Below, piece by piece: positions 17,428 to 26,041 of a DNA stretch of 64,000 nucleotides. Source of the DNA: Proteobacteria bacterium UBA4457. GTDB lineage: Bacteria > Pseudomonadota > Gammaproteobacteria > Ga0077536. The translations under genes were made by a program, and so were the position numbers. Location: contig DGOV01000019.1 in NCBI GenBank assembly GCA_002390205.1, positions 16,819-80,818 of the forward strand, in the 5' to 3' direction. Position 1 is the stretch's first letter. Each line of letters starts with the position of its first letter. The notes below the pieces were generated by a model. The model was given only the letters and a program-made list of their open reading frames with translations, did not search any database and was not told the DNA's origin.

Positions 17428-18222
17428 TTGTACGTTATGGGTAATTTGGTTTCGATAACTGATATCACAGTATCTGGAGTAGCAACGATAATGTTCAATC
17501 GTTCCAGTTTTAATAATGCTTATAACGAAGATTTTCTTGATCAGTTTAGTGATTGTATAAAAAGGTTAGATCTTGATAATCACGTGAGGATAATTTTGAT
17601 TAGAGGAGCCGGTCGCCATTTTCAGGCCGGAGCAGACATTCAATGGCTGAAAGAGGTGAGCCTATGTAGTGCTGCTGAAAATCAGAGAGTCTCAAAAAAG
17701 ACCGCTGAGACTTTTTGGCAGCTGCGTAATTTGAAGACAGTCACTATTGCTTTAGTGCAGGGTGCATGTATGGGAGGCGGCTGCGGTATTGTAGCATCTT
17801 GCGATATTGTATTAGCTGAGACGACATCAGTTTTTGCCATTAGTGAGGCGCGTTTTGGTATGGTGGCAAATATTATTTTCCCGCAACTAATTGATGCTAT
17901 TGGAATACGTCATGCTAAACGTTACGCGCTTACTGGAGAAGATTTCTCGGGAGAAGTTGCCTCAGAAATTGGTTTAGTTAGCGAGCTGGTCGAGCCTGGA
18001 AATTTAGATCAGCATGTGGATAACATAATCTGTAAAATTTTATCCACGGGCCCGAAAACAAGCGCTGTCAGCAAGGACGGGTTTTTGGCACTGTCCGACA
18101 AAAATACGAAATTACTGGATAAACTGATTGCAGGACATTCAGAGAAACGTCTTAGCGGAGAAGCTTTGGAGGGGATTGACAGCTTTTTACTTAAAGAGCT
18201 ACCTTTTTGGAGAAATGATTAG
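17428..18222 (+). CDS. Enoyl-CoA hydratase/isomerase family protein
   Basis: Crotonase-fold protein of 264 residues acting on acyl-CoA thioesters. The oxyanion-hole segments are GAGRHFQAGADIQWL near 60-75 and QGACMGGGCGIVASCDIVLA near 111-130, followed by AISEARFGMVAN. The acidic residue in SEARFG is a candidate catalytic Glu, but hydratase and isomerase roles cannot be told apart. Start choice is open: AAGGAG at 17418-17423 is four bases before TTG 17428 and 13 before ATG 17437. It follows the tetR stop by eight bases, so it is probably cotranscribed with and controlled by that regulator. Confidence 0.88.
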   Translation: MYVMGNLVSITDITVSGVATIMFNRSSFNNAYNEDFLDQFSDCIKRLDLDNHVRIILIRGAGRHFQAGADIQWLKEVSLCSAAENQRVSKKTAETFWQLRNLKTVTIALVQGACMGGGCGIVASCDIVLAETTSVFAISEARFGMVANIIFPQLIDAIGIRHAKRYALTGEDFSGEVASEIGLVSELVEPGNLDQHVDNIICKILSTGPKTSAVSKDGFLALSDKNTKLLDKLIAGHSEKRLSGEALEGIDSFLLKELPFWRND

Positions 18223-18234
18223 AAAAGTAGTTGG

Positions 18235-18984
18235 CTATTGATGAGTAATTGTCACCTTAAGACTTGGCTTTATCGACCATCTGATTTTATCTATACGTAG
18301 TCCGTTTTTGTCTAGCAGTTGGTTTAAGGTTCCCTTATTGAAATAGTATAAATGTTCTGAGGGTTTGAGCTCATTCCAATGTGAAAGGACTTTAGGCACT
18401 CTCCAGTGCCCTATGTCTGGAGTACCTAGATCTAGAACTCCCTGAGGATGCAAGATCCTTTTCAGTTCTTTTAGAAAGTTATTTAAGTCAGGGACATGCT
18501 CTAGAACATCATAGGCAGAGATAGCATGAAAGTGTCGGCTAGGATAGTGCTGTTCACTAAGCGTTCCTTCCGCGAGATTTTGTAGGTGCAATGTTTTTTG
18601 GCCGTATTCTATTCCGGCTTTTTCAATATCTACACCAAAGGCTTGAAATCCATTGCATGCGGCCGCTTCGACAACAAATCCAGCAGAGCATCCTACGTCT
18701 AACCATCGCCCAGAAATCTCGTATTCTTTTTTAAGTCGCTTCACACGATGAGATGCCCGGCGTTTCTTTTTAGCAGCTTTTTTTGTATAACCCGCACTAT
18801 AGTTAGCATCATAGCCTGCTGTGATCTCGCTGAGATAAGGCCGAGGATTTATTAATGTAAGCTCACAATTATGGCACTGAACAAAGGGTTCACCGGCTTT
18901 CTCAAATAAATATTTGAAACTGTTACCTGCGCAGATCGGACACGAAATTTTTTCAAGTTTTTTTTCTATTTTTGGATTATCCAC
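18235..18984 (-). CDS. SAM-dependent methyltransferase with N-terminal zinc ribbon
   Basis: Class I methyltransferase (249 residues). An N-terminal CPIC...CHNC ribbon at about 16-40 binds zinc. Between it and the SAM fold lies a Lys/Arg-rich stretch (KKAAKKKRRASHRVKRLKKE). The SAM motif WLDVGCSAG is near 94-102, with AYDVLEHVPDLNNFLKELKRIL near 155-176 as post-motif. This ribbon-plus-Methyltransf_23 layout is common among cell-surface or small-molecule methyltransferases of unknown substrate. It is transcribed divergently from the SAM hydrolase gene, 103 bases apart. Confidence 0.85.
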   Translation of the reverse strand: MDNPKIEKKLEKISCPICAGNSFKYLFEKAGEPFVQCHNCELTLINPRPYLSEITAGYDANYSAGYTKKAAKKKRRASHRVKRLKKEYEISGRWLDVGCSAGFVVEAAACNGFQAFGVDIEKAGIEYGQKTLHLQNLAEGTLSEQHYPSRHFHAISAYDVLEHVPDLNNFLKELKRILHPQGVLDLGTPDIGHWRVPKVLSHWNELKPSEHLYYFNKGTLNQLLDKNGLRIDKIRWSIKPSLKVTITHQ

Positions 18985-19087
18985 AGTGATTATTGTATAA
19001 CTGTTACTTTAAATTATCTCAAGTTTACAAATAATCAGGTATGCATAGCTTTTATCTTTCTGTGCCGCCGTCCTTAAGGGAGAGAGT

Positions 19088-19897
19088 ATGCGGAGCGATT
19101 TCCAAGCGAATGGGATTATTACTCTAACTACAGACTTCGGTCACCGAGGTCCTTTTGTTGGGACCATGAAAGGGGTGATTTATAGTAGATTTTTAGATGC
19201 GCGGATAGTTGATCTGACTAATGAAGCGCATGTTCATTGGCCTGCAGAGGCTGGGTTCTGGATTGCTCGCTGTTATCATTACTTTCCTCCGGGGACTGTT
19301 CATCTTGGCGTCGTCGATCCGGGTGTTGGTACAGACCGCAGTTTTATTGTTGCATTTGGAGATGGGCACGCCTTTCTCGGCCCCGATAACGGTTTGTTGG
19401 CTGAGGTTGTAGAAAAAACCGGAGCTAATGTCCATTTAATGACCGAAGGTTTGCTCAAAAAGTATCAATTACCTACTGTGAGCGATACGTTTCATGGTCG
19501 AGATATTTTTGCACCCGTTGCTGCAGCTTTAGCATCAAGGGTTCTTACCGAGGTGAATTGTGGACTACTGATAGATAATATCGTGCCTTCCCTTCTTGAA
19601 CATCCTCAAATCAGGGGAGGTGTTTTGTCTGGAGTTGTTGTGACTACCGATCACTTCGGGAACTTAATCACAAACATTGAAAAGAGTGAAATTCAGAATT
19701 TTTCCGATCCAGTAGTAAGCATCGGTGGCCATGAAATAAATTTTCAAAGAACTTACAGTAACGTTACTCCAGGAGCCTTCTTGGCATTATTGAATTCGTC
19801 TAATGTTGTAGAAGTGGCGTGTGCTGAGCAAAATGCTTCACAGCTTCTTAGTATGCAGCAAGGAGCTCCTGTTCAAGTTTACGAGCGTCGGGTCTGA
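19088..19897 (+). CDS. SAM hydrolase (adenosine-forming), DUF62 family
   Basis: S-adenosylmethionine hydroxide adenosyltransferase of 269 residues, relative of fluorinase and chlorinase. It converts SAM and water to adenosine and methionine. The conserved triad is present: Asp77 in VVDPGVGT, Arg84 in TDRSF and His136 in DTFHGRDIF. ITLTTDFGHRGPFVGTMKG at the N-terminus is the family signature. TTDHFGNLITNI near 195 begins the C-terminal domain. The intact Asp-Arg-His triad argues for the hydrolase rather than a halogenase. GGGAGAG precedes the ATG. Cellular role is not settled for this family. Confidence 0.93.
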   Translation: MRSDFQANGIITLTTDFGHRGPFVGTMKGVIYSRFLDARIVDLTNEAHVHWPAEAGFWIARCYHYFPPGTVHLGVVDPGVGTDRSFIVAFGDGHAFLGPDNGLLAEVVEKTGANVHLMTEGLLKKYQLPTVSDTFHGRDIFAPVAAALASRVLTEVNCGLLIDNIVPSLLEHPQIRGGVLSGVVVTTDHFGNLITNIEKSEIQNFSDPVVSIGGHEINFQRTYSNVTPGAFLALLNSSNVVEVACAEQNASQLLSMQQGAPVQVYERRV

Positions 19898-19901
19898 CTT
19901 T

Positions 19902-20609
19902 TCATTGGGTGATATCCCGAAGATCAACAAATGTTCCCGTGGGATATTTTCTCAGACCATCTACATGCCTAATAATCTCTCTTGCGGCGTCCTCTGCGCT
20001 TGGCATCAAAGTAGTACCTTGAGCTTCATGTAATGGCTTCACTGAAGGGAATGAATTAGCGTCAACTGCCCTCAATTTCTCCTGCATTGGTGTATCTACG
20101 TAACCTGGAGCCAGTGATATAATATGTGTGTTGATCATTTCCTGAGAGTAAAGTTTCCCCAGCATGTTTAATGAGGATTTGGAAAGAGCATATGGACCCC
20201 ATCCGTAATTTGCAGATATTGCCGCACCTGAGGATAGTAAAATAATTTGCTTAGGTGCTATTTTTTTTTCTATAAGCCAATCCAGAATAACCTTATTTCC
20301 CCAAACGTTAGTGTTCATAACGGTTTGAATGTCTTGTTGTGTGATTTTGCTCATCGGTCCTATTGGGCCTAGTGCCGCTGCATTAAGAAAAACGGTCTGA
20401 GGTTTTCCTGCCAGGATGTCTTGAGCATCGTTTAGAGTCGCTTTCAGAGTAGCCATGTCGGACAAGTCAGCCTCTATTTGAACGAAGTCAAGATTACTCC
20501 TGTCCAGAGTCCTTCTTGCTATACCCCATACTTGCTTCCCTTTTTTTAGATAGTTCTCTGCAAGGGCTCGTCCGAGCCCACTAGAGTGACCGGTGATTAA
20601 AACACTCAT
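19902..20609 (-). CDS. Short-chain dehydrogenase/reductase
   Basis: A 235-residue SDR protein, shorter than average but with all core motifs: TGHSSGLG at 6-13, FLNAAALGP near 94 in place of NNAG, a Ser in LLSSGAAIS near 142, and YALSK near 156-160. SLAPGYVDTP follows. The start ATG at 20609 is preceded by a weak ribosome site. It lies between the convergent SAM hydrolase and the divergent C-S lyase. Substrate and cofactor preference cannot be stated. Confidence 0.9.
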   Translation of the reverse strand: MSVLITGHSSGLGRALAENYLKKGKQVWGIARRTLDRSNLDFVQIEADLSDMATLKATLNDAQDILAGKPQTVFLNAAALGPIGPMSKITQQDIQTVMNTNVWGNKVILDWLIEKKIAPKQIILLSSGAAISANYGWGPYALSKSSLNMLGKLYSQEMINTHIISLAPGYVDTPMQEKLRAVDANSFPSVKPLHEAQGTTLMPSAEDAAREIIRHVDGLRKYPTGTFVDLRDITQ

Positions 20610-20660
20610 TTTAAAGTTTCCTGATGATTCAAAGCTGATTACCCATTACACTTGTATTCT

Positions 20661-21842
20661 ATGGGTATTTACAATGTAAACGAACACACTTTACGTTTAA
20701 AGACGGGTGTTAAATGGAGTCATTATCAAACCGACGTTTTGCCTGCATGGGTGGCAGATATGGATTTCGAAGTCGCCCAACCAATAAAGGCGGCTCTAGC
20801 TAATAGAGTTGAGACTTCAGATTACGGTTATCCAGTTGGGCAGCAACAGACTAGTTTGCCTGAGTTGTTCTGCGAACGCGTAAAGAAAAAGTTCGATTGG
20901 GGTGTTAAGAGTGATAGTGTCTTGTTGATCAACGACGTTGTACAAGGACTGTATTTAGGGTTACAGACGTTCTCTCAAAAAGGGGAAGGGGTGATTGTTC
21001 AACCACCCATATATCCACCTTTCCTCCATGCCGTGCAAGAAACTGATCGTCGACTGATTTCAGTCCCTCTTGTTGTAGGGGCCAATGGATACGGGATAGA
21101 TTTTGACCGGCTACAATCTTCTATAACGAAAAGCACTCGAGTTTTTATGTTGTGTAATCCGCATAACCCTACAGGGAGATCGTTCAGTCGACAAGAATTG
21201 GAAGAATTAGCTGATTTCTGTTGTAGGAACGATCTACTTATATTATCTGATGAGATACATGCTGACCTGATTTTGAACGACACCGATCATATACCTATCG
21301 CCAGTCTTGACAGTGAGATTGCTGTCCGCACAGTGACATTAATGTCGGCCAGCAAGGCATTTAATATTGCGGGTTTATGCTTGGCATTTGCCCACTTTGG
21401 GTCGGCTAATCTTCGCAAGAAGTTTGACTCAGTTCCTGGACATACTAGAGGCGGCACAAATAGTCTTAGTGTCGCCGCCGTCCATGCTGCGTGGACTCAG
21501 GGAGAGGAATGGTTAGCGAATACCTTAGGTATATTGCGAGAAAATAGAGATCTAGTTTCACAATTTGTAGCGTCCAGATGGCCCGAGGTTATTTATTATC
21601 CGCCCGAGGCGACTTACTTGGCTTGGCTGGACATGCGCGCGTTAAAACTAGGCTCAAATCCCTACACGCATATTTTGGAGGAGGGCAGAGTTGCCCTAGG
21701 GAACGGGCTCGACTTCGGTGCTGAAGGTAGCCAGCATGTGAGGTTAAATTTTGCTACGAGCCATGACATTCTCGTAAGTATTCTTGAGAGGATAGATAAG
21801 GTCATTGTTTCTAGTCGAGAGCAGCCGCAAGATGGAGGCTAG
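20661..21842 (+). CDS. PatB/MalY-type cystathionine beta-lyase (aminotransferase fold)
   Basis: PLP enzyme of fold type I, about 393 residues, of the PatB/MalY C-S lyase group. It cleaves cystathionine or related thioethers to pyruvate, ammonia and a thiol. LPAWVADMDFEVAQPI near 28-43 is typical of the group. ILSDEIHADLIL near 200 contains the PLP-contacting Asp, and SASKAFNIAGL near 231-241 carries the Schiff-base Lys. I chose ATG 20661 (MGIYNVNE); an in-frame TTG at 20652 would add three residues. The stop overlaps the convergent dacB stop by four bases. Confidence 0.88.
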   Translation: MGIYNVNEHTLRLKTGVKWSHYQTDVLPAWVADMDFEVAQPIKAALANRVETSDYGYPVGQQQTSLPELFCERVKKKFDWGVKSDSVLLINDVVQGLYLGLQTFSQKGEGVIVQPPIYPPFLHAVQETDRRLISVPLVVGANGYGIDFDRLQSSITKSTRVFMLCNPHNPTGRSFSRQELEELADFCCRNDLLILSDEIHADLILNDTDHIPIASLDSEIAVRTVTLMSASKAFNIAGLCLAFAHFGSANLRKKFDSVPGHTRGGTNSLSVAAVHAAWTQGEEWLANTLGILRENRDLVSQFVASRWPEVIYYPPEATYLAWLDMRALKLGSNPYTHILEEGRVALGNGLDFGAEGSQHVRLNFATSHDILVSILERIDKVIVSSREQPQDGG

Positions 21843-23272
21843 CGCAAGCTAGAAGCCCAATTTAAGACCTCATCCTCAAACTTTTTTCCTATGCCGTCAT
21901 TCACGATAAAAGAATTCACAATGCAGACGACAGTAAAAACCTTATTTCCTTGATGGATATAACCAGCTATGGCTGAGACGTCATCTAAGCTGCCTGTTTT
22001 TACCCGCATTGTAGTTTTTGAAGTGCCAGATAAAGAACGCTTTGCAGCAGTGCCATCATATCCGAGAATAGATAAAGAAGAGACAAATTCGCTCGCATTC
22101 TTATCATTCCAGGCGGCACGTAGGATTTGGGTGATTGCATTACCCGATGCTCTAACATTTCGAGAAAGTCCGGAGCCGTTAATAATAGTTAATGCTGTTT
22201 TTGGAATGTTGTAGTTTTCGAGCTCTTCAGTAATAACTTTGATACCTCTTGCTCGAGTGGCATGCGCACCGTCGGGAGACACTCCCAAAGTATAAATTAG
22301 TGATCTTGCCATTTGATTATTACTCCATTTATTCATAGCAGTAATAATGTCAGCTAGCGCCGGAGAATCATGGCTATAGAGGAGAGTATGTTCTTTAGTA
22401 AGGACAGTTCTGCCGACATTTCCGTCAATTTGTGCTCCCCACTGGTTCCAGATCATTTTAAAGCTGTTGAAAAAATAACGGTCTCGAGACATCAGGTTTC
22501 TAGAAACGCTATAGTCTTTGCATGATAAGGGCATTTCGCCGCGTGCTTTTATATGTGTCTCGTTTTCAATAGTAATAGAATCGATTTTAATATTTGGCAT
22601 TTTTCCGATGCATGACCCATTAATTAATTGAACAGAGTTATTTAGCTTGATGTTTTCGATAGGTGGCCAGTAACTTGCAGTTATCTTCGTATTATTATTT
22701 TTTGCTGAGAACGTTAGATCTAGTGCGTTAAAGTTTAGTGTGAGCGCATTTGGTAAGTTGTTATATATATGCGTCCCATCCCCATCAAAAGCGTAAGGAT
22801 CAATTTCATCAGTAATGAAGTATGTATCGTCTAATAGCAGCTGTCCCGTTATCTTTTTTAGACCATTCCGGTTTAATTTCCCTAGTATCGACCAGAGATC
22901 TTGGTTGGTCAGATATGGATCTCCATATCCTTTTATTACTAAGTCGCCATGTAAAACACCATCTTTAATTTCTCCTGCGGTATAGAATTCCGTTTTCCAT
23001 TTGTATGATGGGCCTAGACGTTTCAACGCGACCCAGGAAGTGATCAGCTTTGCCAGAGACGCTGGGTTACGCAGTGCATCGGGGTTGAGTGACAATCGCG
23101 CTTCATTTTCATCAATCGCTTGCACAATCAGGCTGACATCGTTTTGATCTATTTGGTAATGTGTTAGCGCCTGTTCAATTTTGATGGGAAAGCTACCAGA
23201 TGCTATCGACCTTGCTGCCACGAATAGAAGTATTACAATTGTAGACAGCTTTAGCAGGAGAGAATGAGTCAT
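21839..23272 (-). CDS. dacB: D-alanyl-D-alanine carboxypeptidase/endopeptidase (PBP4)
   Basis: Periplasmic class C penicillin-binding protein that trims and cuts peptidoglycan crosslinks. It is 477 residues with an N-terminal signal peptide ending near residue 25. Catalytic motifs are SLAK at 72-75, SNN in KWSNNQMAR near 322, and KTG in RVKTGSLDD near 427. A large inserted region of about 200 residues between SxxK and SxN is typical of DacB. It is monocistronic on the minus strand, downstream of the AhpD-like gene after 33 bases. Confidence 0.93.
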   Translation of the reverse strand: MTHSLLLKLSTIVILLFVAARSIASGSFPIKIEQALTHYQIDQNDVSLIVQAIDENEARLSLNPDALRNPASLAKLITSWVALKRLGPSYKWKTEFYTAGEIKDGVLHGDLVIKGYGDPYLTNQDLWSILGKLNRNGLKKITGQLLLDDTYFITDEIDPYAFDGDGTHIYNNLPNALTLNFNALDLTFSAKNNNTKITASYWPPIENIKLNNSVQLINGSCIGKMPNIKIDSITIENETHIKARGEMPLSCKDYSVSRNLMSRDRYFFNSFKMIWNQWGAQIDGNVGRTVLTKEHTLLYSHDSPALADIITAMNKWSNNQMARSLIYTLGVSPDGAHATRARGIKVITEELENYNIPKTALTIINGSGLSRNVRASGNAITQILRAAWNDKNASEFVSSLSILGYDGTAAKRSLSGTSKTTMRVKTGSLDDVSAIAGYIHQGNKVFTVVCIVNSFIVNDGIGKKFEDEVLNWASSLR

Positions 23273-23305
23273 TATTAGTCTGGTATCTCCTCTTTCTCTG
23301 TCATT

Positions 23306-23899
23306 TTACTGTGCTGAAGGTTCTCTATTTCTGGAGTGGTACTCGCAGTTTGGTTGCATATCCACAGCCGCTGCCACACGGTTTGTCATATTGTAAAAAG
23401 CCGCGACATTAGCTATATCCCAGATCTCTTTCTCATCAAACCCAGCGTCTCTGAGTTGCTGCCTATCTTCCTCAACTATTGTACTGCTATCTTGTGTCAG
23501 TTTGGCCGCAAAGTCGAGCATGGCGATGTGGCGATCAGAAAGCTCGGCCGCACGATAGTTCATCACCATTTGCTCACCAAGTATTGGATCTCCCGAGTAC
23601 TGCCGAACTGCTTGCCCATGAGCGGTGAGGCAGTAGTAGCAATGATTCATCGAGGACACAACGACTGCAATCATTTCCCGTTCTAGCGTCTCTAAGCCAG
23701 TCTTTGCGAACATGATTTCGTTATAAAAGCGCGAGAATGTTCTTAGTTGTTCTGGTTCATGAGAATAGGCAGCTAGGACATTAGGGATTAGACCAAGTTT
23801 CGCTTCGCAAACAGCGAATAGCTTCTGTAAATCCTCGGGGAGTCTGTCTCGATCAGGAAGCTCTATATCTAACGCTATAATTTTCGGATCGGTGCTCAT
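23306..23899 (-). CDS. AhpD-like peroxidase-related protein
   Basis: Carboxymuconolactone-decarboxylase/AhpD superfamily member of 197 residues, matching the peroxidase-related enzyme subgroup. The redox motif is HCYYCLTAHG, with Cys87 and Cys90. Helices around PNVLAAYSHEPEQLRTF and LDFAAKLTQD complete the fold. Such proteins reduce peroxides or use the CxxC pair as a thiol switch. It is likely cytosolic. It sits between dacB and the CoA transferase on the same strand; gaps of 33 and 80 bases make an operon possible but uncertain. Confidence 0.9.
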   Translation of the reverse strand: MSTDPKIIALDIELPDRDRLPEDLQKLFAVCEAKLGLIPNVLAAYSHEPEQLRTFSRFYNEIMFAKTGLETLEREMIAVVVSSMNHCYYCLTAHGQAVRQYSGDPILGEQMVMNYRAAELSDRHIAMLDFAAKLTQDSSTIVEEDRQQLRDAGFDEKEIWDIANVAAFYNMTNRVAAAVDMQPNCEYHSRNREPSAQ

Positions 23900-23979
23900 T
23901 TTTTCTCCTTTTATTACTTGCTAACTGATTCTATTAAAAATAATTTTAGTTTTTCTGATAGTGTTGAGAATGGACTCAA

Positions 23980-25185
23980 TCAGATAATTTTTTCAGCTTT
24001 TAAAACCGCAATTTCTTGCGCTGTATATCCTAGTATATCTTGCAGCACTTCCTCGTTATGCGCGCCCAATTTCGCACCTGGAAAGTCGGTTTTCCCAGGT
24101 GTTCTAGAGAGTCTCGGTATTATCGCGGGAATAGTTAGGGGCTTTCCATCTATGGACACTTCTTGGAATAGTTCTCGCGCATGATACTGTTCATCTTCAA
24201 ACATGTCCTCCACGCTGTAAATTGGTCCGGCAGCTACACCAGCGACGTCAAGTGCCTCTAAGACTTCTTTTGAGTTTAGCTGCAAGGTCCATGATTCAAT
24301 GATCGTCTCAATCTCTTTTTGGTTGGCAACTCGATCAGCATTTTCAGCGAATCTCAACTCGTCGCCCATCTCTGTCTTGTCCATGGCTTTTGCCAGTCGT
24401 TTGAACATCGAATTGGTATTAGCGCCGATAACAATATTCTTGCCATCTTTACAGCGGTGCGTATTCGTTGGAACGATTCCTGTGATTGCTGTGCCAGAGG
24501 GTTCTCTGATGATGCCAGCTCCACTATATTCAGGAATCACGGCTTCCAATAAGTTAAATAGGCCTTCAAAGATAGCTACATCAACGACTTGTCCTTGACC
24601 ATTTTTTTGTCGACCTATGTAAGCTAGCAAGACCCCGAGTGCAGCATGAATACCAGCCAGTGTGTCTCCGATACTAATATTTGGTCGGACAGGTACTTCA
24701 CCAGGAAACCCGTTAACGTACCGAAATCCCCCGAATGCCTCGCATACAGATGCAAATCCAGCTTTAGATGCCGCGGGGCCAGTTTGACCATAACCTGAAA
24801 TCCGAGCATATATAAGTCCGGGATTTTCTTCTTTGAAAGTGTCTGGCCCTATGCCCCATTTTTCCATTGTTCCGGGCCTGAAATTTTCGACGAACACATC
24901 AGCGGTATTAGCGAGTTTTTTTAATACCTCTTGTCCTTTTCTAGTTTTGAGATCTAGAGTGATACATTTTTTATTCCGAGATAGACTTGCCCACCATAGT
25001 GAAGTCCCATTTCGTACTTCTCTCCAACCTCTGATCGGATCTCCCACTTTAGGAGGCTCTACTTTTATAACTTCTGCGCCAAAGTAGCCTAGTATAGTCC
25101 CCGTAAATGGCCCAGCTAGTAGTTGGCCAACTTCTATTACTCTTAAGCCAGCTAAAGGCCGGAGATCTAATTGTTCGTCGCTCAT
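23980..25185 (-). CDS. CaiB/BaiF-family (class III) CoA transferase
   Basis: A 401-residue class III CoA transferase that moves CoA between carboxylic acids through an aspartyl-CoA intermediate. GLRVIEVGQLLAGPFTG near 13-29 and FGAEVIKVEPPKVGDPIRGW near 35-54 begin the fold. Asp174 in SIGDTLAGIHAALG is the expected nucleophile. The C-terminal ends with the usual PRLSRTPGK and LGAHNEEVL segments. No second CoA transferase or acyl-CoA dehydrogenase lies next to it, so the substrate acid is unknown. The start ATG is at 25185 in a MSDEQLDLRPLAG context. Confidence 0.93.
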   Translation of the reverse strand: MSDEQLDLRPLAGLRVIEVGQLLAGPFTGTILGYFGAEVIKVEPPKVGDPIRGWREVRNGTSLWWASLSRNKKCITLDLKTRKGQEVLKKLANTADVFVENFRPGTMEKWGIGPDTFKEENPGLIYARISGYGQTGPAASKAGFASVCEAFGGFRYVNGFPGEVPVRPNISIGDTLAGIHAALGVLLAYIGRQKNGQGQVVDVAIFEGLFNLLEAVIPEYSGAGIIREPSGTAITGIVPTNTHRCKDGKNIVIGANTNSMFKRLAKAMDKTEMGDELRFAENADRVANQKEIETIIESWTLQLNSKEVLEALDVAGVAAGPIYSVEDMFEDEQYHARELFQEVSIDGKPLTIPAIIPRLSRTPGKTDFPGAKLGAHNEEVLQDILGYTAQEIAVLKAEKII

Positions 25186-25244
25186 TTATCTTTACCTTTT
25201 TATTAGTCGTAGAGAATATTTATTCTAATCAAATTTTTTTTCAT

Positions 25245-25270
25245 AAAAAAAGCCCAGCGGTTGCTGGGCT
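25245..25270 (-). terminator. Rho-independent terminator of the PuuD-like gene
   Basis: An eight-base GC-rich stem, AGCCCAGC at 25251-25258 with GCTGGGCT at 25263-25270 and a GGTT loop, lies 20 bases after the PuuD-like stop. Read on the minus strand it is followed by a run of T residues (A-run at 25245-25251 on the plus strand). Confidence 0.9.
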
Positions 25271-25290
25271 TAGAGTATAAACATAAGCTC

Positions 25291-25803
25291 CTAAAAGAAG
25301 GGTAAACCATGGTTTGATGCCATCATGAACATCAACATCGGTATAGACATTGCTGTATTTGAACGGGATGCCAGAAAGGCTACCCTTTTCGCGGCGGCTT
25401 TTTCTGCATCCGTGGCTGGAACTATGCCCAATACTTTTTTCTGATTTGGCCAAATTAAAACCCATACGTTGAATAACATGATAGTTCCTAACCAGGCACC
25501 TATTCCAATACATGTCGTTGCTAAGCTTTCTTTTCCTATACCCAAAGTCCAAGCACTATGCCCATATATAGCCATCATGTACCAGGCTCCAGTTATCCAA
25601 GTACCGAGAGCCGCATGCCTAAAATAGAGTAGGGCACGAGGCGCAACATACTTTCCAATCGCTGCCGGCCCCGGTCCATCTTTGTCTGCAGCTGCTTCTG
25701 CCATTGCAGGCACTTGAACAAAATTAAAGTAATACAAAAGGCCAATCCACAACACTCCGAAAAATATGTGAATGGCTCTATCAAGCCACAATAGTTCTTC
25801 CAT
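25291..25803 (-). CDS. PuuD-like (urate oxidase N-terminal domain) membrane protein
   Basis: A 170-residue inner-membrane protein matching the membrane portion of cytochrome-c-type urate oxidase PuuD (Pfam PF06181). Four to five helices are visible: AIHIFFGVLWIGLLYYFNFVQVP near 11-33, YFRHAALGTWITGAWYMMAIYG near 60-82, IGAWLGTIMLFNVWVLIWPNQK near 101-122, and a last one near the C-terminus. The C-terminal cytochrome c domain of full-length PuuD is absent, and no purine genes are nearby, so urate oxidation should not be assumed. It is preceded by a tiny membrane-peptide gene and followed by a strong terminator. Confidence 0.82.
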   Translation of the reverse strand: MEELLWLDRAIHIFFGVLWIGLLYYFNFVQVPAMAEAAADKDGPGPAAIGKYVAPRALLYFRHAALGTWITGAWYMMAIYGHSAWTLGIGKESLATTCIGIGAWLGTIMLFNVWVLIWPNQKKVLGIVPATDAEKAAAKRVAFLASRSNTAMSIPMLMFMMASNHGLPFF

Positions 25804-25853
25804 TTTTTTAGCTCCCTAGATTTTTTATCTTTTATCTAATTCTTCTAATCTAA

Positions 25854-25949
25854 CTACATTCCTGCAATACATTTGGCAACATAAGCCAAGACAGCAGCAA
25901 GTACAAAACCAGCTATTAGTGTTCCTTTGATAGTATCGAGTGGATTCAT
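25854..25949 (-). CDS. 31-residue single-helix membrane peptide
   Basis: A very short reading frame starting with ATG at 25949-25947 and ending with TAG at 25856-25854. GGAG stands eight bases before the start. The product begins MNPLDTIKGTL and then runs IAGFVLAAVLAYVAK, one hydrophobic helix, before CIAGM. It is read in the same direction as the PuuD-like gene and ends 50 bases before it, with a terminator beyond that gene, so the two look like one transcript. I do not recognise the family. It may be a small subunit or regulator of the membrane protein (inference). Confidence 0.6.
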   Translation of the reverse strand: MNPLDTIKGTLIAGFVLAAVLAYVAKCIAGM

Positions 25950-26017
25950 TCGGCATTACTCCTTATTCGACGATTACTGTGTTTCAGTCTTAAGTTCGCC
26001 ACCATACTAGAAAATTT

Positions 26018-26040
26018 CCTCTTTCGATAGTCGAAAAAGG
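26018..26040 (-). terminator. Possible terminator after ubiA
   Basis: On the minus strand a ten-pair stem (one G-T pair) with a three-base loop begins immediately after the ubiA stop; its arms are 26031-26040 and 26018-26027. It is followed by AAATTTTC, only a short T tract, so termination may be partial. Confidence 0.45.
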
Positions 26041-26041
26041 T

